Positions 34,746 through 45,001 of a stretch of 64,000 bases of DNA are shown here, one piece after another; within the stretch, counting starts at the first letter, position 1; every line of letters starts with the position of its first letter. Position numbers and translations under genes: made by a program. Below the pieces are notes generated by a model. The model worked only from the letters and a program-made list of their open reading frames with translations. It searched no databases and had not been told where the DNA came from. Origin of the DNA: Streptomyces flavofungini (GTDB lineage Bacteria > Actinomycetota > Actinomycetes > Streptomycetales > Streptomycetaceae); assembly GCF_030388665.1 (NCBI RefSeq), contig NZ_CP128846.1:5468501-5532500 (forward strand), in the 5' to 3' direction.

Positions 34746-35035
34746 GGGTGACCCGGCGCGTATGCCCGGCGCGCAGGTCACGGTTACGGCGCAGGGGCCG
34801 CGCGGAAGAGCCCATCGGCGGGCAAAGGACTATCGTGAAGGTTAAAGCGCGGGCCCGCGCACCAGGCCTGTTTTCTATGGAAAGGCCAAATCGCGCCCAA
34901 CAGTCGACAGGTCTGATGCGCTCGCTTCGGGAAAGGCGTCCACTGGTTCCAGGGACGCACCCGTCCCACACCGCCGGACCGGGTCAGGAAAGACCCCGGC
35001 CGACGGTGCTTGTCCAGCGGACAAGAGGAGCTGGC
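34746..35035 (+). promoter_or_regulatory. Long leader of the zinc-ribbon gene with paired hairpins
   Basis: No gene is apparent in this stretch. Near its end, CCGGGTC and GACCCCGG (about 34979-34999) form one hairpin and CTTGTCC (35009-35015) pairs perfectly with GGACAAG (35019-35025) across a 3-base loop. The ribosome binding site GAGGAG begins at 35025, directly on the second stem. An A/T-richer stretch at about 34827-34845 and 34867-34890 could hold the promoter. Confidence 0.45.
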
Positions 35036-35473
35036 ATGAGTGAGATCGCAGACACCGGTCACCGCACCACGGCTGCCAATGTCGTCCATGAGTCCTACGC
35101 CTTCGCCTGCATGCGCTGCGGGCACGGCTGGGAGCAGTCGTACGAGATCGAGCACCACGTCGACGGCAAGGGCCAGGAATTCGTGATGTACCTGGCGAAC
35201 GGCCGGCGGGTGCCGTCGCCGCTGACCCGGCCCACCTGCCTGAACTGCGGCGGGCACGTGGTGCGCATCATGCGGGCGGGGCAGGTGTCCTCGGTGCGGT
35301 CGGCACTCGAGTCCCTGCACCACCGGCAGGCCGCGCAGGGCGTGGCCCGGGGCGGGAAGGCCGCCGCCGCCGAGGGTGCCGCGTCCGCCGACGACGAGTC
35401 GGGCGCCGCGCCCAAGCACCACCACTGGCACCTGTCGGACTTGCTGCACCCCTTCCACCGCAAGGCGGGCTGA
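35036..35473 (+). CDS. Zinc-ribbon protein of unknown function
   Basis: A 145-residue cytosolic protein. Two C-x-x-C pairs, CMRCGHGW near residue 26 and CLNCGGHVV near residue 64, form a zinc ribbon. The C-terminal third is an Ala-rich linker ending in the histidine-rich HHHWHLSDLLHPFHRKAG. GAGGAG five bases upstream fixes the ATG. The conserved position between rsmI and tatD in Streptomyces suggests a house-keeping role, perhaps nucleic-acid binding, but nothing in the sequence proves it. The 290-bp leader with hairpins is unusual. Confidence 0.82.
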   Translation: MSEIADTGHRTTAANVVHESYAFACMRCGHGWEQSYEIEHHVDGKGQEFVMYLANGRRVPSPLTRPTCLNCGGHVVRIMRAGQVSSVRSALESLHHRQAAQGVARGGKAAAAEGAASADDESGAAPKHHHWHLSDLLHPFHRKAG

Positions 35474-35504
35474 CCTTCGCGGGGCGCCCCGGGGCTGAGA
35501 GATT

Positions 35505-35610
35505 CAGCCCGTCCGGCGTTTGAGGACGAGGCGCGGAGCGCCGATAGCGGGGGTCCGGGGGCGCAGCCCCCGGTTCGGGAAGGGGCGGGATTGGGGAAAG
35601 CCCCGCAGGG
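35505..35610 (+). repeat. Composite REP-like repeat, copy 5 (full length)
   Basis: Same module order as at 26551: core CAGCCCGTCCGGCGTTTGAG, GGCGCGGAGCGCC hairpin, GGGGGCGCAGCCCCC hairpin, and GGGGAAAGCCCCGCAGGG. It fills the gap between the zinc-ribbon gene and tatD and ends 18 bases before the tatD start codon, so it lies in the tatD leader. Confidence 0.88.
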
Positions 35611-35627
35611 CTTCGTACGATCGACGC

Positions 35628-36500
35628 ATGCCCGCCGACAAGAACGCCGCACCCCCGCAGCCGGAACCCCTGCGGGTGCCGGTCGCCGACTCCCACACCC
35701 ACCTCGACATGCAGTCCGGCACCGTCGAGGCGGCCCTCGCCAAGGCGGCCGAGGTGGGCGTGACGACGGTCGTGCAGGTCGGCTGCGACGTGGCGGGCTC
35801 CCACTGGGCCGCCGACACGGCGGCGGCACACGCGGCGGTGCACGCGGCCGTGGCCCTGCACCCGAACGAGGCCCCCCGCATCGTGCACGGCGACCCCGAC
35901 GGCTGGTCCCGCCAGGGCGCCCGCCCCGCCGGGGGCGAGGGCGCCCTCGACGAGGCGCTCGCCGAGATCGACCGCCTCGCCGCACTCGCGCACGTGAAGG
36001 GCGTCGGCGAGACCGGCCTCGACTACTTCCGCACCGGCCCGGAGGGCAAGGCCGCCCAGGAGCGCTCCTTCCGCGCCCACATCGAGATCGCCAAGCGGCA
36101 CGGCAAGGCCCTGGTCATCCACGACCGGGAGGCCCACGAGGACGTCCTTCGGGTCCTGAAGGAGGAGGGCGCCCCCGAGCGCACCGTCTTCCACTGCTAC
36201 TCCGGCGACGCCGCCATGGCCGAAGTCTGCGCGGAGCACGGCTACTTCATGTCCTTCGCGGGCAACGTCACCTTCAAGAACGCCCAGCCGCTGCGCGACG
36301 CGCTCGCCGTCGCCCCGCTGGAGCTCGTGCTCGTCGAGACCGACGCGCCCTTCCTGACCCCCGCCCCGTACCGCGGACGGCCCAACGCCCCCTATCTCAT
36401 TCCGGTCACGCTGCGCGCCATGGCCGAGGTCCGGGGCATCGACGAGGACGCCATGGCCGCGGCGATCTCCTCGAACACGGCCCGCGCCTTTGATTACTGA
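35628..36500 (+). CDS. tatD: TatD family metal-dependent DNase/hydrolase
   Basis: A 290-residue TIM-barrel amidohydrolase. Metal ligands are visible as D-S-H-T-H-L-D near residue 22, the glutamate in VGETGLDYFR near 127, a histidine in LVIHDREAHEDV near 165, a histidine in VFHCYSGD near 188 and the aspartate in VETDAPFLTP near 239. TatD enzymes process DNA 3' ends and may edit D-amino-acyl-tRNA or DNA damage. ATG 35628 follows the end of a REP-like repeat with no good Shine-Dalgarno other than the repeat's own GCAGGG. The gene precedes rpfB as in Mycobacterium. Confidence 0.92.
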   Translation: MPADKNAAPPQPEPLRVPVADSHTHLDMQSGTVEAALAKAAEVGVTTVVQVGCDVAGSHWAADTAAAHAAVHAAVALHPNEAPRIVHGDPDGWSRQGARPAGGEGALDEALAEIDRLAALAHVKGVGETGLDYFRTGPEGKAAQERSFRAHIEIAKRHGKALVIHDREAHEDVLRVLKEEGAPERTVFHCYSGDAAMAEVCAEHGYFMSFAGNVTFKNAQPLRDALAVAPLELVLVETDAPFLTPAPYRGRPNAPYLIPVTLRAMAEVRGIDEDAMAAAISSNTARAFDY

Positions 36501-36658
36501 TCGATAACGACCGAAGGTTTCCCCGGCCTGACAGCTCGGGTCAACACAGCGACACAGAGTAGTCACCCTGCTTTGGAGAGTGACGGCGCCTCCGCTAGGT
36601 TCTGCAAGCCGATCTGCACTTGGCTTGTCAGTGGTCACTTGTCAGCTGGAGCGTCGTC

Positions 36659-38335
36659 GTGAGCAAACCGCAGTACGAGACGTATGGGCAGCCGCAGTAC
36701 GCGCCGCACGGGCCGTCGGGTTCGTATGACGCCTACGACGCGTACGACCCGTACGGGTCGGCGTACGGGTACGGGGGCGCGGGGGCCGTCGGCGGGGGCG
36801 GCGCGGCGGAGGGGCCCGCGACGCAGGTGTTCACCGCCGCGGAGTTCAGCGCGGCGGACGGGTTCGACCGGGCCGCCGGATTCGCCGGGAACGGGGTGCC
36901 CACGCAGGTCTTCGGGGCGGGCGGCGCCGTCGTGGACGAGCTGCCGACGCGGGCGTTCACGCCGGACGCGTTCGCGGGGGGCGGCTTCGCGGTGGATCCG
37001 CCGCTGGGGCCGGACGGGGGCCCGGAACTGGGCTCGGACGCGGGCTCGGGTGGGGGCGCGTACGGGTATCCGCACCCCGGTGCGCAGGGGTACGCGGAGG
37101 TCGCGGACGGGCGGGAGCGCCGGGGGGCCGGCGGAGGGGTGGCGGGGGACATGGGGTTCGACGACGAGGCGCTCGCCGACGGCGAGGCCGTCGGGGAAGG
37201 GCGGGCCGAGGGGCGGCGGGAGGCGCGGCGCAGGCGGACCGCCGAGCGGCCCGACGGCCTGCGCAGGCTCGTGCCGCAGGCGCTGGTCGTCGCGTTCCTC
37301 GCGGGCGGCACCTCCGCCTTCGTCGCCAACGACAAGGCCGTCCAGCTCACCGTCGACGGCAAGGCCCGCACCCTGCACACCTTCGCCGACGACGTGGGTG
37401 AACTCCTCGCCGACGAGGGCGTGGACGTCGGCGCGCACGACATCGTCGCCCCCCCCACGACCACCGCCCTCGCCAGCGGCGACGAGATCGCCGTCCGCTA
37501 CGGCCGGCCCGTCCAGCTCACCCTCGACGGCCACCGCCGCGAGGTCTGGACGACCGCCCGCACCGTCGACGGCGCGCTCCAGCAGCTCGGGGTGCGCGCC
37601 GAGGGCGCCTACCTGTCGGCCTCGCGCAGCAAGCGCATCGCCCGCGAAGGGCTCGACCTGGACGTCCGTACCGAACGCACCGTGACGATCATGGCCGACG
37701 GGCGGTCCCGGACCATCCGTACGAACGCCGCGACCGTCGGCGAGGCCGTCGAGGAGTCCGGCGTCACCCTGCGCGGCTCCGACACCACGTCCGTGCCCCC
37801 CGGCAGCTTCCCGCGCGACGGGCAGACCGTCACCGTCATGCGGATCTCCGGCCGCAAGGAGGTCCGCGAGGAACCCATCCCGTACGACGTCCGCAAGACC
37901 GAGGACCCCTCGCTGCCGCGCGGCACGGAGGTCGTGGCCCAGGCCGGGCGGGAGGGCGCGCGACGGATCACGTACTCGGTGCGCACCGTCAACGGCGTGC
38001 GGCAGAAGCCGAAGCGGTTGCGCAGCGAGGTGGTGCGGGAGCCGCAGACGCGGATCGTGAAGGTCGGCACCAAGGTCGTGCCGACGGCCGTCGCCGGGGC
38101 CGAGGGCCTCAACTGGGGCGCCCTCGCGGCGTGCGAGTCCGGCGGGCGCCCCAGCGCCGTCGATCCCTCCGGTACGTACGGCGGGCTCTACCAGTTCGAC
38201 ACCCAGACCTGGCAGTCCCTCGGCGGGTCCGGTCGCCCCCAGGACGCCCCCGCCGCCGAACAGACCCACCGCGCGAAGAAGCTGTACGTCCAGCGGGGGG
38301 CCAGCCCGTGGCCCCACTGCGGCCGCCGCCTCTGA
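36659..38335 (+). CDS. rpfB: Resuscitation-promoting factor RpfB (secreted transglycosylase)
   Basis: A 558-residue cell-wall lytic enzyme that cleaves glycan strands and helps spores or dormant cells resume growth. Residues 1-210 are a Gly/Tyr/Ala-rich cytoplasmic region unusually long for RpfB. One transmembrane helix lies near residues 209-227, followed by three DUF348 repeats (about 229-400), a G5 domain (about 400-478) and the Rpf domain (about 485-558) with the catalytic glutamate in AACESGGRPSAVDPSGTYGG. GTG 36659 has CTGGAG upstream. It lies between tatD and ksgA as in Mycobacterium (Rv1008-Rv1010). I see no ydaO-type c-di-AMP riboswitch in the 158-bp leader. Confidence 0.93.
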   Translation: MSKPQYETYGQPQYAPHGPSGSYDAYDAYDPYGSAYGYGGAGAVGGGGAAEGPATQVFTAAEFSAADGFDRAAGFAGNGVPTQVFGAGGAVVDELPTRAFTPDAFAGGGFAVDPPLGPDGGPELGSDAGSGGGAYGYPHPGAQGYAEVADGRERRGAGGGVAGDMGFDDEALADGEAVGEGRAEGRREARRRRTAERPDGLRRLVPQALVVAFLAGGTSAFVANDKAVQLTVDGKARTLHTFADDVGELLADEGVDVGAHDIVAPPTTTALASGDEIAVRYGRPVQLTLDGHRREVWTTARTVDGALQQLGVRAEGAYLSASRSKRIAREGLDLDVRTERTVTIMADGRSRTIRTNAATVGEAVEESGVTLRGSDTTSVPPGSFPRDGQTVTVMRISGRKEVREEPIPYDVRKTEDPSLPRGTEVVAQAGREGARRITYSVRTVNGVRQKPKRLRSEVVREPQTRIVKVGTKVVPTAVAGAEGLNWGALAACESGGRPSAVDPSGTYGGLYQFDTQTWQSLGGSGRPQDAPAAEQTHRAKKLYVQRGASPWPHCGRRL

Positions 38336-38405
38336 CGTCCCACTCGGGTGACCGGCGTCCCACCGGGACCGGTGGGGCCGCGGACGAGGTCGGCGCCGGG
38401 AATAT

Positions 38406-38472
38406 CAGCCCGTCCGGCGTTTGAGGACGAGGCGCGGAGCGCCGATGGCGGGGGACAGGGGCGGAGCCCCAT
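38406..38472 (+). repeat. Composite REP-like repeat, copy 6
   Basis: Core CAGCCCGTCCGGCGTTTGAG, the GGCGCGGAGCGCC hairpin and a GGGGCGGAGCCCC hairpin. It lies 70 bases after rpfB and separates it from rsmA; the rest of the 320-bp gap is GC-rich with no gene. Confidence 0.85.
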
Positions 38473-38654
38473 GAGCGGGGGCCGAGCTCGGGCCCGGCGG
38501 CGGGCCCAGGCGCGGCGATGGGCCCGAGCTCGGCCGGCCCGGCGGGCTCGGCAGGGCGCGCCCCGGGCCGACCGGCACTGCGGGTCCGGCCCGGCGCGCC
38601 CCCGGGGCGGCCGCACGAGCAGGTGAGCGGCGGACCCAGGGCTACCCTGGGGCG

Positions 38655-39557
38655 GTGAGCACCACCGACCAAGGCCCCCTCCTCGGCCCCGCCGACATCC
38701 GCGACCTCGCCGCGGCCCTCGGCGTACGCCCGACCAAGCAGCGCGGCCAGAACTTCGTCATCGACGCGAACACGGTCCGCCGCATCGTCCGTACCGCGGA
38801 CGTCGGCCCGGACGACGTCGTCGTCGAGGTCGGCCCGGGCCTCGGCTCGCTGACCCTGGCCCTCCTGGAGACCGCGTCCCACGTCACCGCCGTGGAGATC
38901 GACGACGTGCTCGCCGGGGCGCTCCCGGCCACGGTCGAGGCCCGCCTGCCGGGGAAGAAGGAGTCCTTCGACCTGGTCCACAGCGACGCCATGCTCGTCC
39001 GCGAACTCCCGGGCCCCGCCCCGACGGCCCTGGTCGCGAACCTCCCGTACAACGTCGCCGTACCGGTCCTGCTGCACATGCTGGACACCTTCCCCAGCAT
39101 CGAGCGCACGCTGGTGATGGTGCAGGCGGAGGTCGCCGACCGCCTCGCCGCCGCCCCCGGCTCGAAGGTGTACGGCGTGCCGTCGGTGAAGGTCAACTGG
39201 TACGCCGAGGTCAAGCGCGCCGGCGCCATCGGCCGCAACGTCTTCTGGCCCGCCCCGAACGTCGACTCGGGCCTGGTGTCGCTGGTGCGCCGCGCGGAGC
39301 CGCTGAAGACGACCGCGTCCAAGCGGGAGGTGTTCGCCGTCGTCGACGCGGCCTTCGCCCAGCGCAGGAAGACGCTGCGCGCGGCCCTCGCGGGCTGGGC
39401 GGGCTCCGCCGCGGCGGCCGAGGCGGCGCTGGTGGCGGCGGGCGTCTCGCCGCAGGCGCGCGGCGAGTCCCTGACGGTGGAGGAGTTCGCGCGGATCGCC
39501 GAGAACAAGCTGCCCCCGTCCGACACCCCCGCTGAAACCGAGGCCCCCGGCAAGTGA
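38655..39557 (+). CDS. rsmA: 16S rRNA (adenine(1518)-N6/adenine(1519)-N6)-dimethyltransferase
   Basis: A 300-residue KsgA-type methyltransferase that dimethylates two adenines near the 3' end of 16S rRNA in late ribosome assembly. The signature blocks are [21 protein letters not shown] (SAM loop), the acidic VEIDDVLAG, and the catalytic [11 protein letters not shown] near residue 130. GTG start. The GTG of ispE overlaps its stop (GTGA), giving the conserved ksgA-ispE pair. Confidence 0.95.
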   Translation: MSTTDQGPLLGPADIRDLAAALGVRPTKQRGQNFVIDANTVRRIVRTADVGPDDVVVEVGPGLGSLTLALLETASHVTAVEIDDVLAGALPATVEARLPGKKESFDLVHSDAMLVRELPGPAPTALVANLPYNVAVPVLLHMLDTFPSIERTLVMVQAEVADRLAAAPGSKVYGVPSVKVNWYAEVKRAGAIGRNVFWPAPNVDSGLVSLVRRAEPLKTTASKREVFAVVDAAFAQRRKTLRAALAGWAGSAAAAEAALVAAGVSPQARGESLTVEEFARIAENKLPPSDTPAETEAPGK

Positions 39558-40453
39558 GCACCCCCCGCAGCATCACCGTCCGCGTCCCCGCCAAGGTCAA
39601 CGTCCAGCTCGCCGTCGGTGCCGCCCGCCCCGACGGCTTCCACGACCTCGCGAACGTCTTCCTGGCCGTCGGCCTGTACGACGAGGTCACGGCGACCCCG
39701 GCGGACGAGCTGCGGGTGACCTGCGCGGGCCCGGGCGCCGACCAGGTCCCCCTGGACCGGACGAACCTGGCGGCGCGCGCGGCCGAGGCGCTGGCCGCGC
39801 GGTACGGCCGCCGGGCCGACGTGCACCTCCACATCGCCAAGGACATCCCCGTCGCGGGCGGCATGGCGGGCGGCAGCGCGGACGGCGCGGGCGCCCTGGT
39901 GGCGTGCGACGCGCTCTGGGGGACCGGGGCGTCCCGGGACGAACTCCTCGACATCTGCGCCGAGTTGGGCAGCGACGTGCCGTTCAGCCTGGTCGGCGGC
40001 GCGGCCCTCGGCACCGGGCGCGGCGAGAAGCTGACCGAGCTGACGGTCGGCGGCACCTTCCACTGGGTGTTCGCGGTCGCCGACGGCGGCCTGTCCACGC
40101 CCGCCGTGTACCGAGAGTTCGACCGGCTCACCCCGGACGCCCCGGCACCCGCCGCGTCCCCCGTGCTGCTCGACGCTCTGCGGACGGGGGACGCCACCGC
40201 TCTCGCCGGAGCCCTGGTGAACGACCTCCAGCCCGCCGCGCTCTCCCTCTTCCCCGCCCTCACTGACACCCTGAAGGCGGGCACGGAGGCGGGCGCCCTC
40301 GCGGGCCTGGTCTCCGGGTCCGGGCCGACGACGGCGTTCCTGGTGAAGGACGCGGAGTCGGCGGAGCGGGTGGCGGCGGCGCTGCGCGCGTCGGGCACGT
40401 GCCGGACGGCGCGGGTGGCGTCCGCCCCGGCGCCGGGGGCGACGGTCCTCTAG
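39554..40453 (+). CDS. ispE: 4-diphosphocytidyl-2-C-methyl-D-erythritol kinase
   Basis: A 299-residue GHMP kinase of the MEP isoprenoid pathway that phosphorylates CDP-methylerythritol. The substrate-binding N terminus is [22 protein letters not shown] with the lysine near residue 10, the ATP-binding block is [17 protein letters not shown] near residue 97, and the C-terminal GHMP block is [14 protein letters not shown]. It is translated coupled to rsmA. Full length. Confidence 0.95.
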   Translation: MSTPRSITVRVPAKVNVQLAVGAARPDGFHDLANVFLAVGLYDEVTATPADELRVTCAGPGADQVPLDRTNLAARAAEALAARYGRRADVHLHIAKDIPVAGGMAGGSADGAGALVACDALWGTGASRDELLDICAELGSDVPFSLVGGAALGTGRGEKLTELTVGGTFHWVFAVADGGLSTPAVYREFDRLTPDAPAPAASPVLLDALRTGDATALAGALVNDLQPAALSLFPALTDTLKAGTEAGALAGLVSGSGPTTAFLVKDAESAERVAAALRASGTCRTARVASAPAPGATVL

Positions 40454-40461
40454 GGCCGGGC

Positions 40462-41052
40462 CTACAGTTCGTCGATCGCGGTCAGGTCGATGTCGATGTC
40501 GTACGGCACGCTGAGCTTGAGGCGGTCGTGGTGGATGCCGGTCAGGGCGTAGGTGCCGGAGGCCTGACCCAGTTCGTGGACCTGGACGACCGGGTGGTTG
40601 TCCTGGCCCGCCATTTCGACCAGCCAGAAGTGGGGGATGCCCGCGGCGGCGTACTTGAGCGGCTTGGCGTCGCGGTCACGGGCTTCGGAGTCGGGGGAGA
40701 CGACCTCGACGGCGAGCAGGACGTCGGCGACGTTGTAAAAGGTCTGCATGGGGTTCTTGACGGCTTCTCTGCGGACGAGGGAGACGTCGGGCTCGGGGCC
40801 GTTGCGCCTGTCGATGACGACGGTCATCTCTCGCTTGACCCTCAGCTCGGGCGGCACGGTTCGGCGTAGGCCACTGACCAGAAGGTCGATCACATCAGCG
40901 TGGAAGTTCCGCTGCGGACTCACGAAGACCAGGCTCCCGTCGATCAGCTCGGTGTGCGGCGGGAGATCCGGCAGTGTGAACAGGTCATCCACCGTGTACC
41001 CGTTCGTCGGCGGCAGCGGCCAGCGGGGGTGCTCGGTGGACTCGGCGGTCAT
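40462..41052 (-). CDS. Uma2 family (PD-(D/E)xK-like) protein
   Basis: A 196-residue protein of the Uma2/DUF820 family, a restriction-endonuclease-like fold abundant in cyanobacteria and Streptomyces. Characteristic parts are YTVDDLFTLPDLPPHTELIDGSLVFV in two segments near the N terminus, the aspartate block EPDVSLVRRE and LAVEVVSPDSEARDRDAKPLKYAAAGIPHFWLVEM with the E-V-x-S-P-x-S motif and catalytic-type lysine. GGGAGG lies four bases before ATG 41052, so that start is chosen over one at 41064. It is convergent with ispE. Its cellular role is unknown; it is an insert relative to the mycobacterial order. Confidence 0.87.
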   Translation of the reverse strand: MTAESTEHPRWPLPPTNGYTVDDLFTLPDLPPHTELIDGSLVFVSPQRNFHADVIDLLVSGLRRTVPPELRVKREMTVVIDRRNGPEPDVSLVRREAVKNPMQTFYNVADVLLAVEVVSPDSEARDRDAKPLKYAAAGIPHFWLVEMAGQDNHPVVQVHELGQASGTYALTGIHHDRLKLSVPYDIDIDLTAIDEL

Positions 41053-41209
41053 GGTTCCTCCCATGCCAGGGATTCTTCGGCCTGCCCCTCCACCGTAGCG
41101 ACCCGCTCTCGATCACGTCATTACATCGAGTGACCGTTCGACCCCGGCTCGGCTTCGCCGCCCCACGCCCTACCCTTGAAGGCTGATCCACCCCCTCGTC
41201 AGGAGTGAA

Positions 41210-43021
<1,812 letters not shown>

Positions 43022-43167
43022 GTTTCCCGTAACAGACGCATTACAGGCCGGTCCTCCCTTGGGTACAGGCGCAGGACCGGCACCCTCGATGGCTGGATCG
43101 GAGTGATAGAAAGGGCAGCCTGAGCACCGCTTGGCGTGCCGAAAAATCAGTGAAGGGGGAAGCGCTG

Positions 43168-44952
43168 ATGACTCAGCCGCCCAACCAGCCGCCGCACGGC
43201 GGCTTCGGAGCTCCACAGGACCCACAGCAGGGTGCGAACCCGCAGCCCGGCTACGGCTACCCGCAGCAGCAGCCCGGCCAGCCAGGTCCCTACGGCTACC
43301 CGCAGCAGTCGGGCCCCTACGGCCAGCCCACCCAGCCGGGCCAGGCAGGCCCCTACGGCCAGCCCACGCAGCCGGGTCAGCCGGGTCCCTACGGGCAGCA
43401 GCCGGGCCCGTACGGCCAGCCCACGCAGCCCGGTCAGCCGGGCCCCTACAGCCAGCCCACGCAGCCGGGCTACGGCTATCCGCAGCAGATGCCCACCGGC
43501 GCCCCGGGCACCCCGCCCCCGAGCGGCGGCAAGGGGCCCTTCAAGGGCAAGACCGCCGTGATCATCGGCGCGGCGGCCGTGGCTGCCCTCCTGGTCGCGG
43601 GCGGCGCCGTCTTCGCGCTCTCCGGCGGTGACGACGACAAGAAGAAGTCCGAGTCGAAGAAGAAGGACCCCAAGGCCTCCGCCCCGGTCAACCCGGGCGA
43701 CGGCAGCGGCGACGGCCACGCGGGCAAGGAGGACCTCAACGAGGGCCGCCAGGCCGGCGAGGCCAAGGTCCTCTGGTACAAGGAGGCCCCCAAGGCCCCG
43801 GGCAAGGGCGCCGAGGCCCCCGGCATGTGGGTCAAGGACGGCATCGCGGTCAAGGCCGCGTACAAGGAACTCCTCGCCTACCACGTCGATTCCGGCAAGC
43901 CCGCCTGGACCGCGATCGAGCTGCCGCAGGAGATCTGCGCGGCCACGCCGCAGGTCAGTGACGACGGCAAGATCGTCGTCGCCTACAAGGCCGGTGTGAA
44001 GCGGACCGCCAATTGCGACCAGCTCCAGGTCATCGACCTGAAGACGGGCAAGAAGGGCTGGCACAAGCAGACCACGAAGAAAGGTCTCTTCGACTCCACC
44101 CTCGGCCTGGAGCTGAGCATCACCGGCGACACGCTGATGGTCGGCCGCTCCCAGTCCGGCACCGCCTACAGCGTCAGTGAGGGCGACGAGCTGTTCGTGG
44201 CGGAGAAGAAGGACGAGGGCACCTGCTTCCCGGCCGGGTTCACCGGCGGCGACCGCATGCTGATGAAGTTCTCGTGCGGGGCGAGCACGCCCACCGAGCA
44301 CGACGAGGTCGTGGAGCTCGACCCGAAGACCGGCAAGATCCAGTGGACGAAGAAGTTCCCCAAGGGCTGGCGCCTGGAGCACGTCTACTCCACCAGCCCC
44401 ACGGTCCTCTACGCCACCAACAAGGACAAGAAGCAGTGGAACATCACCACGCTGAAGTCCGGCAGCAGCAAGACCCGCTCCGAGGTCCAGGTGAACGAGG
44501 ACTTCGCGCCCGAGTGCGGCTGGGGCAGCCTCGGTGGTGACCTGCAGGCCTGCTCCGGTGCCGTCGCCGACGACAAGTACCTCTACCTGCCGACCAAGAA
44601 GACCTCCGGCGCCAACCAGATCGTCGCGATCAGCCTGGCCAGCGGCAAGGCGGCCTGGCGGGTCAAGTCCCCGCTGGACACCTCGATGGTGCCGATGAAG
44701 ACCCAGGGCGACGACCTGGTGGCGTACGTCGAGCCGTCGTACGACTCCGGCGGCCGCGTAGTGTCCATCGGGACCAGCGGCTCGCACACACCGAAGACGC
44801 TGCTGCAGAACCCGGCGGGGACGTCGAAGATCGAGAACGGCTTCTACTCGAAGGCGGTCGACTACGTGGACGGGCGCTTCTACCTCTCCACCACCCGGCT
44901 CTCCGGCACCGCTCAAGGCCGCGAGAAGCTGATGCTGGCCTACGGCAAGTGA
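43168..44952 (+). CDS. Membrane-anchored PQQ-like beta-propeller protein, copy 1
   Basis: A 594-residue protein. Residues 1-120 are Pro/Gln/Gly/Tyr-rich and contain GPYGQPTQPGQ repeats on the cytoplasmic side, a transmembrane helix lies near 130-150, then a charged Lys/Glu/Asp stretch, and about 190-594 form an extracytoplasmic PQQ-like propeller with repeats such as LLAYHVDSGKPAWTAIELP and VVELDPKTGKIQWTKKFP. ATG 43168 has AGGGGGA seven bases upstream. A paralogue follows 49 bp downstream. Such proteins are frequent in Streptomyces; I know of no demonstrated function. A scaffold or sensor role at the cell surface is possible. Confidence 0.83.
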   Translation: MTQPPNQPPHGGFGAPQDPQQGANPQPGYGYPQQQPGQPGPYGYPQQSGPYGQPTQPGQAGPYGQPTQPGQPGPYGQQPGPYGQPTQPGQPGPYSQPTQPGYGYPQQMPTGAPGTPPPSGGKGPFKGKTAVIIGAAAVAALLVAGGAVFALSGGDDDKKKSESKKKDPKASAPVNPGDGSGDGHAGKEDLNEGRQAGEAKVLWYKEAPKAPGKGAEAPGMWVKDGIAVKAAYKELLAYHVDSGKPAWTAIELPQEICAATPQVSDDGKIVVAYKAGVKRTANCDQLQVIDLKTGKKGWHKQTTKKGLFDSTLGLELSITGDTLMVGRSQSGTAYSVSEGDELFVAEKKDEGTCFPAGFTGGDRMLMKFSCGASTPTEHDEVVELDPKTGKIQWTKKFPKGWRLEHVYSTSPTVLYATNKDKKQWNITTLKSGSSKTRSEVQVNEDFAPECGWGSLGGDLQACSGAVADDKYLYLPTKKTSGANQIVAISLASGKAAWRVKSPLDTSMVPMKTQGDDLVAYVEPSYDSGGRVVSIGTSGSHTPKTLLQNPAGTSKIENGFYSKAVDYVDGRFYLSTTRLSGTAQGREKLMLAYGK

Positions 44953-45001
44953 CCCTCCCCACCGCTCAGTCACCCCATCCGTCCCCCCAAGGAAAGACGT
45001 C

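Noticed and set aside
36501..36658. ydaO-type c-di-AMP riboswitch before rpfB
   Set aside because: Such riboswitches precede some Streptomyces rpf genes, but the characteristic conserved segments are not visible in this 158-bp leader.
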